Part shown: positions 5,694 to 6,134 of the stretch, one piece after another | Layout: each line of letters begins with the position of its first letter | How positions within the stretch are numbered: the first letter of the stretch is position 1 | Source: Alphaproteobacteria bacterium | GTDB lineage: Bacteria; Pseudomonadota; Alphaproteobacteria; Rhizobiales; Xanthobacteraceae | Direction: 5' to 3' | Assembly (NCBI GenBank): GCA_005884855.1 | Contig: VAZS01000161.1 | Span: 1 to 6,134, forward strand | Length of the DNA: 6,134 nucleotides | The notes under the pieces: generated by a model | What the model saw: only the letters and a program-made list of their open reading frames with translations | The model's database searches: none | What the model was told of the DNA's origin: nothing | Program-made: the position numbers and the translations under genes

Positions 5694-6134
5694 GCGTTCG
5701 CGGTCGACGTCAAGTTTGAACGGTATCTTTTTCGCGATCCAATCTAGCGATATATTGGGCTGCGCACGCAGAAGGTCCTCCAGTGCGGCCTGAGCGACTT
5801 CATTCATCCCGGCCATGCCCGCCGCTGCAACCAGCACCCGATGGCCCCCGGTGAAATCATTCCGCTGTCTCAGGGATTCGCGGGCCATACGGATCGCTTC
5901 GTCATAGTTGCCGCCCAGGAACTGCGCATACGCGACAACTCCGCAATAGACCGCGGCAAAAGGATCGCGCGGACTGAGTCGGAGTGCCTGCCGAGCAGCC
6001 AGGTCGCCTTCTTCCCAGCGTCCGCAATAAGCCAGCGCAACGCCATAATAGCCTCGGGCTGGGGAAAAACTGGGATTGAGCCGGATGGCTAACTCGAACT
6101 CCGCGAGCGAGTCGTCAAAATTACGCGTAAGCAG
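5649..6134 (-). CDS. C-terminal TPR part of a paralogous winged-helix/TolB-like/TPR regulator, cut by the window end
   Basis: The frame is open from the window edge (6134) to TGA at 5651-5649, giving 161 visible residues; the N-terminus lies outside the window. Translation shows TPR-type repeats (DDSLAEFELAIRLNPSFSPA, GRWEEGDLAARQALRLSPRD, GGNYDEAIRMARESLRQRND) and the family tail QPNISLDWIAKKIPFKLD...YLEGLRRAGL. Aligned without gaps by hand, about 60% of residues match residues 365-522 of the regulator at 4072-5640, so the missing part is expected to carry the same winged-helix and TolB-like domains. The ATG at 5888-5886 is an internal methionine, because the repeats continue in frame upstream of it. 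The tail carries three extra residues (QER). The two genes face each other 8 bp apart, suggesting an inverted duplication or retained paralogues. Whether the full gene is intact cannot be judged here. Confidence 0.88.
   Translation of the reverse strand: MLTRNFDDSLAEFELAIRLNPSFSPARGYYGVALAYCGRWEEGDLAARQALRLSPRDPFAAVYCGVVAYAQFLGGNYDEAIRMARESLRQRNDFTGGHRVLVAAAGMAGMNEVAQAALEDLLRAQPNISLDWIAKKIPFKLDVDRERYLEGLRRAGLDQER

Noticed and set aside
5649..5888. A stand-alone 79-residue gene on the - strand
   Set aside because: TPR-like coding continues in frame upstream of the ATG at 5888 to the window edge and aligns without gaps to the neighbouring regulator.
1..6134. Mobile elements, CRISPR, tRNA, rRNA, toxin-antitoxin or phage genes
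   Set aside because: No transposase or integrase motif, no regularly spaced repeats, no cloverleaf or rRNA-like sequence was seen; the only large repeat is explained by the facing paralogues.

Overview
The window looks like chromosomal DNA of an alphaproteobacterium, most likely from the Bradyrhizobium/Rhodopseudomonas group. Reasons: GC-rich coding with strong G/C third positions, a DUF1127 small protein, and a pair of winged-helix/TolB-like/TPR regulators of a kind common in that group. This placement is inference from gene content; no rRNA or other marker gene is present. There is no tRNA, insertion sequence or CRISPR array.

Layout. (1) Positions 1-2522, + strand: a class B flavin monooxygenase, cut at its 5' end by the window edge, followed after a short gap by an NHL beta-propeller protein resembling peptidyl-alpha-hydroxyglycine amidating lyase (PAL). 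They are probably one operon. (2) Positions 2552-3491, - strand, convergent to that operon: a SAM-dependent methyltransferase of the Rv2258c type that is broken. Its N- and C-terminal halves lie in different frames, a conserved stretch between them is missing, and the SAM-binding glycine motif is damaged. (3) Positions 3577-3855, - strand: a 92-residue DUF1127 protein. (4) Positions 3856-4071: a divergent intergenic region with a short palindrome, a direct-repeat cluster and a weak candidate promoter. (5) Positions 4072-5640, + strand: a soluble one-component regulator (OmpR-type winged helix, TolB-like domain, TPRs). (6) From 5649 to the window end, - strand: the C-terminal TPR part of a close paralogue of that regulator, facing it tail to tail. 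The two 3' ends form a perfect 26-bp inverted repeat.

How the genes may work together. The monooxygenase and the PAL-like lyase could act in sequence on one substrate: oxygenation next to a heteroatom, then cleavage of the resulting carbinol. This parallels the two halves of animal PAM but is a hypothesis. The methyltransferase appears to be decaying. The paralogous regulators are probably sensors for nearby or distant genes; the sequence does not show their targets. The most noteworthy items are the methyltransferase deletion scar (an 11-base segment readable as family-like residues in both frames), the tail-to-tail regulator paralogues with their long hairpin, and the overlapping palindromes upstream of the broken methyltransferase.
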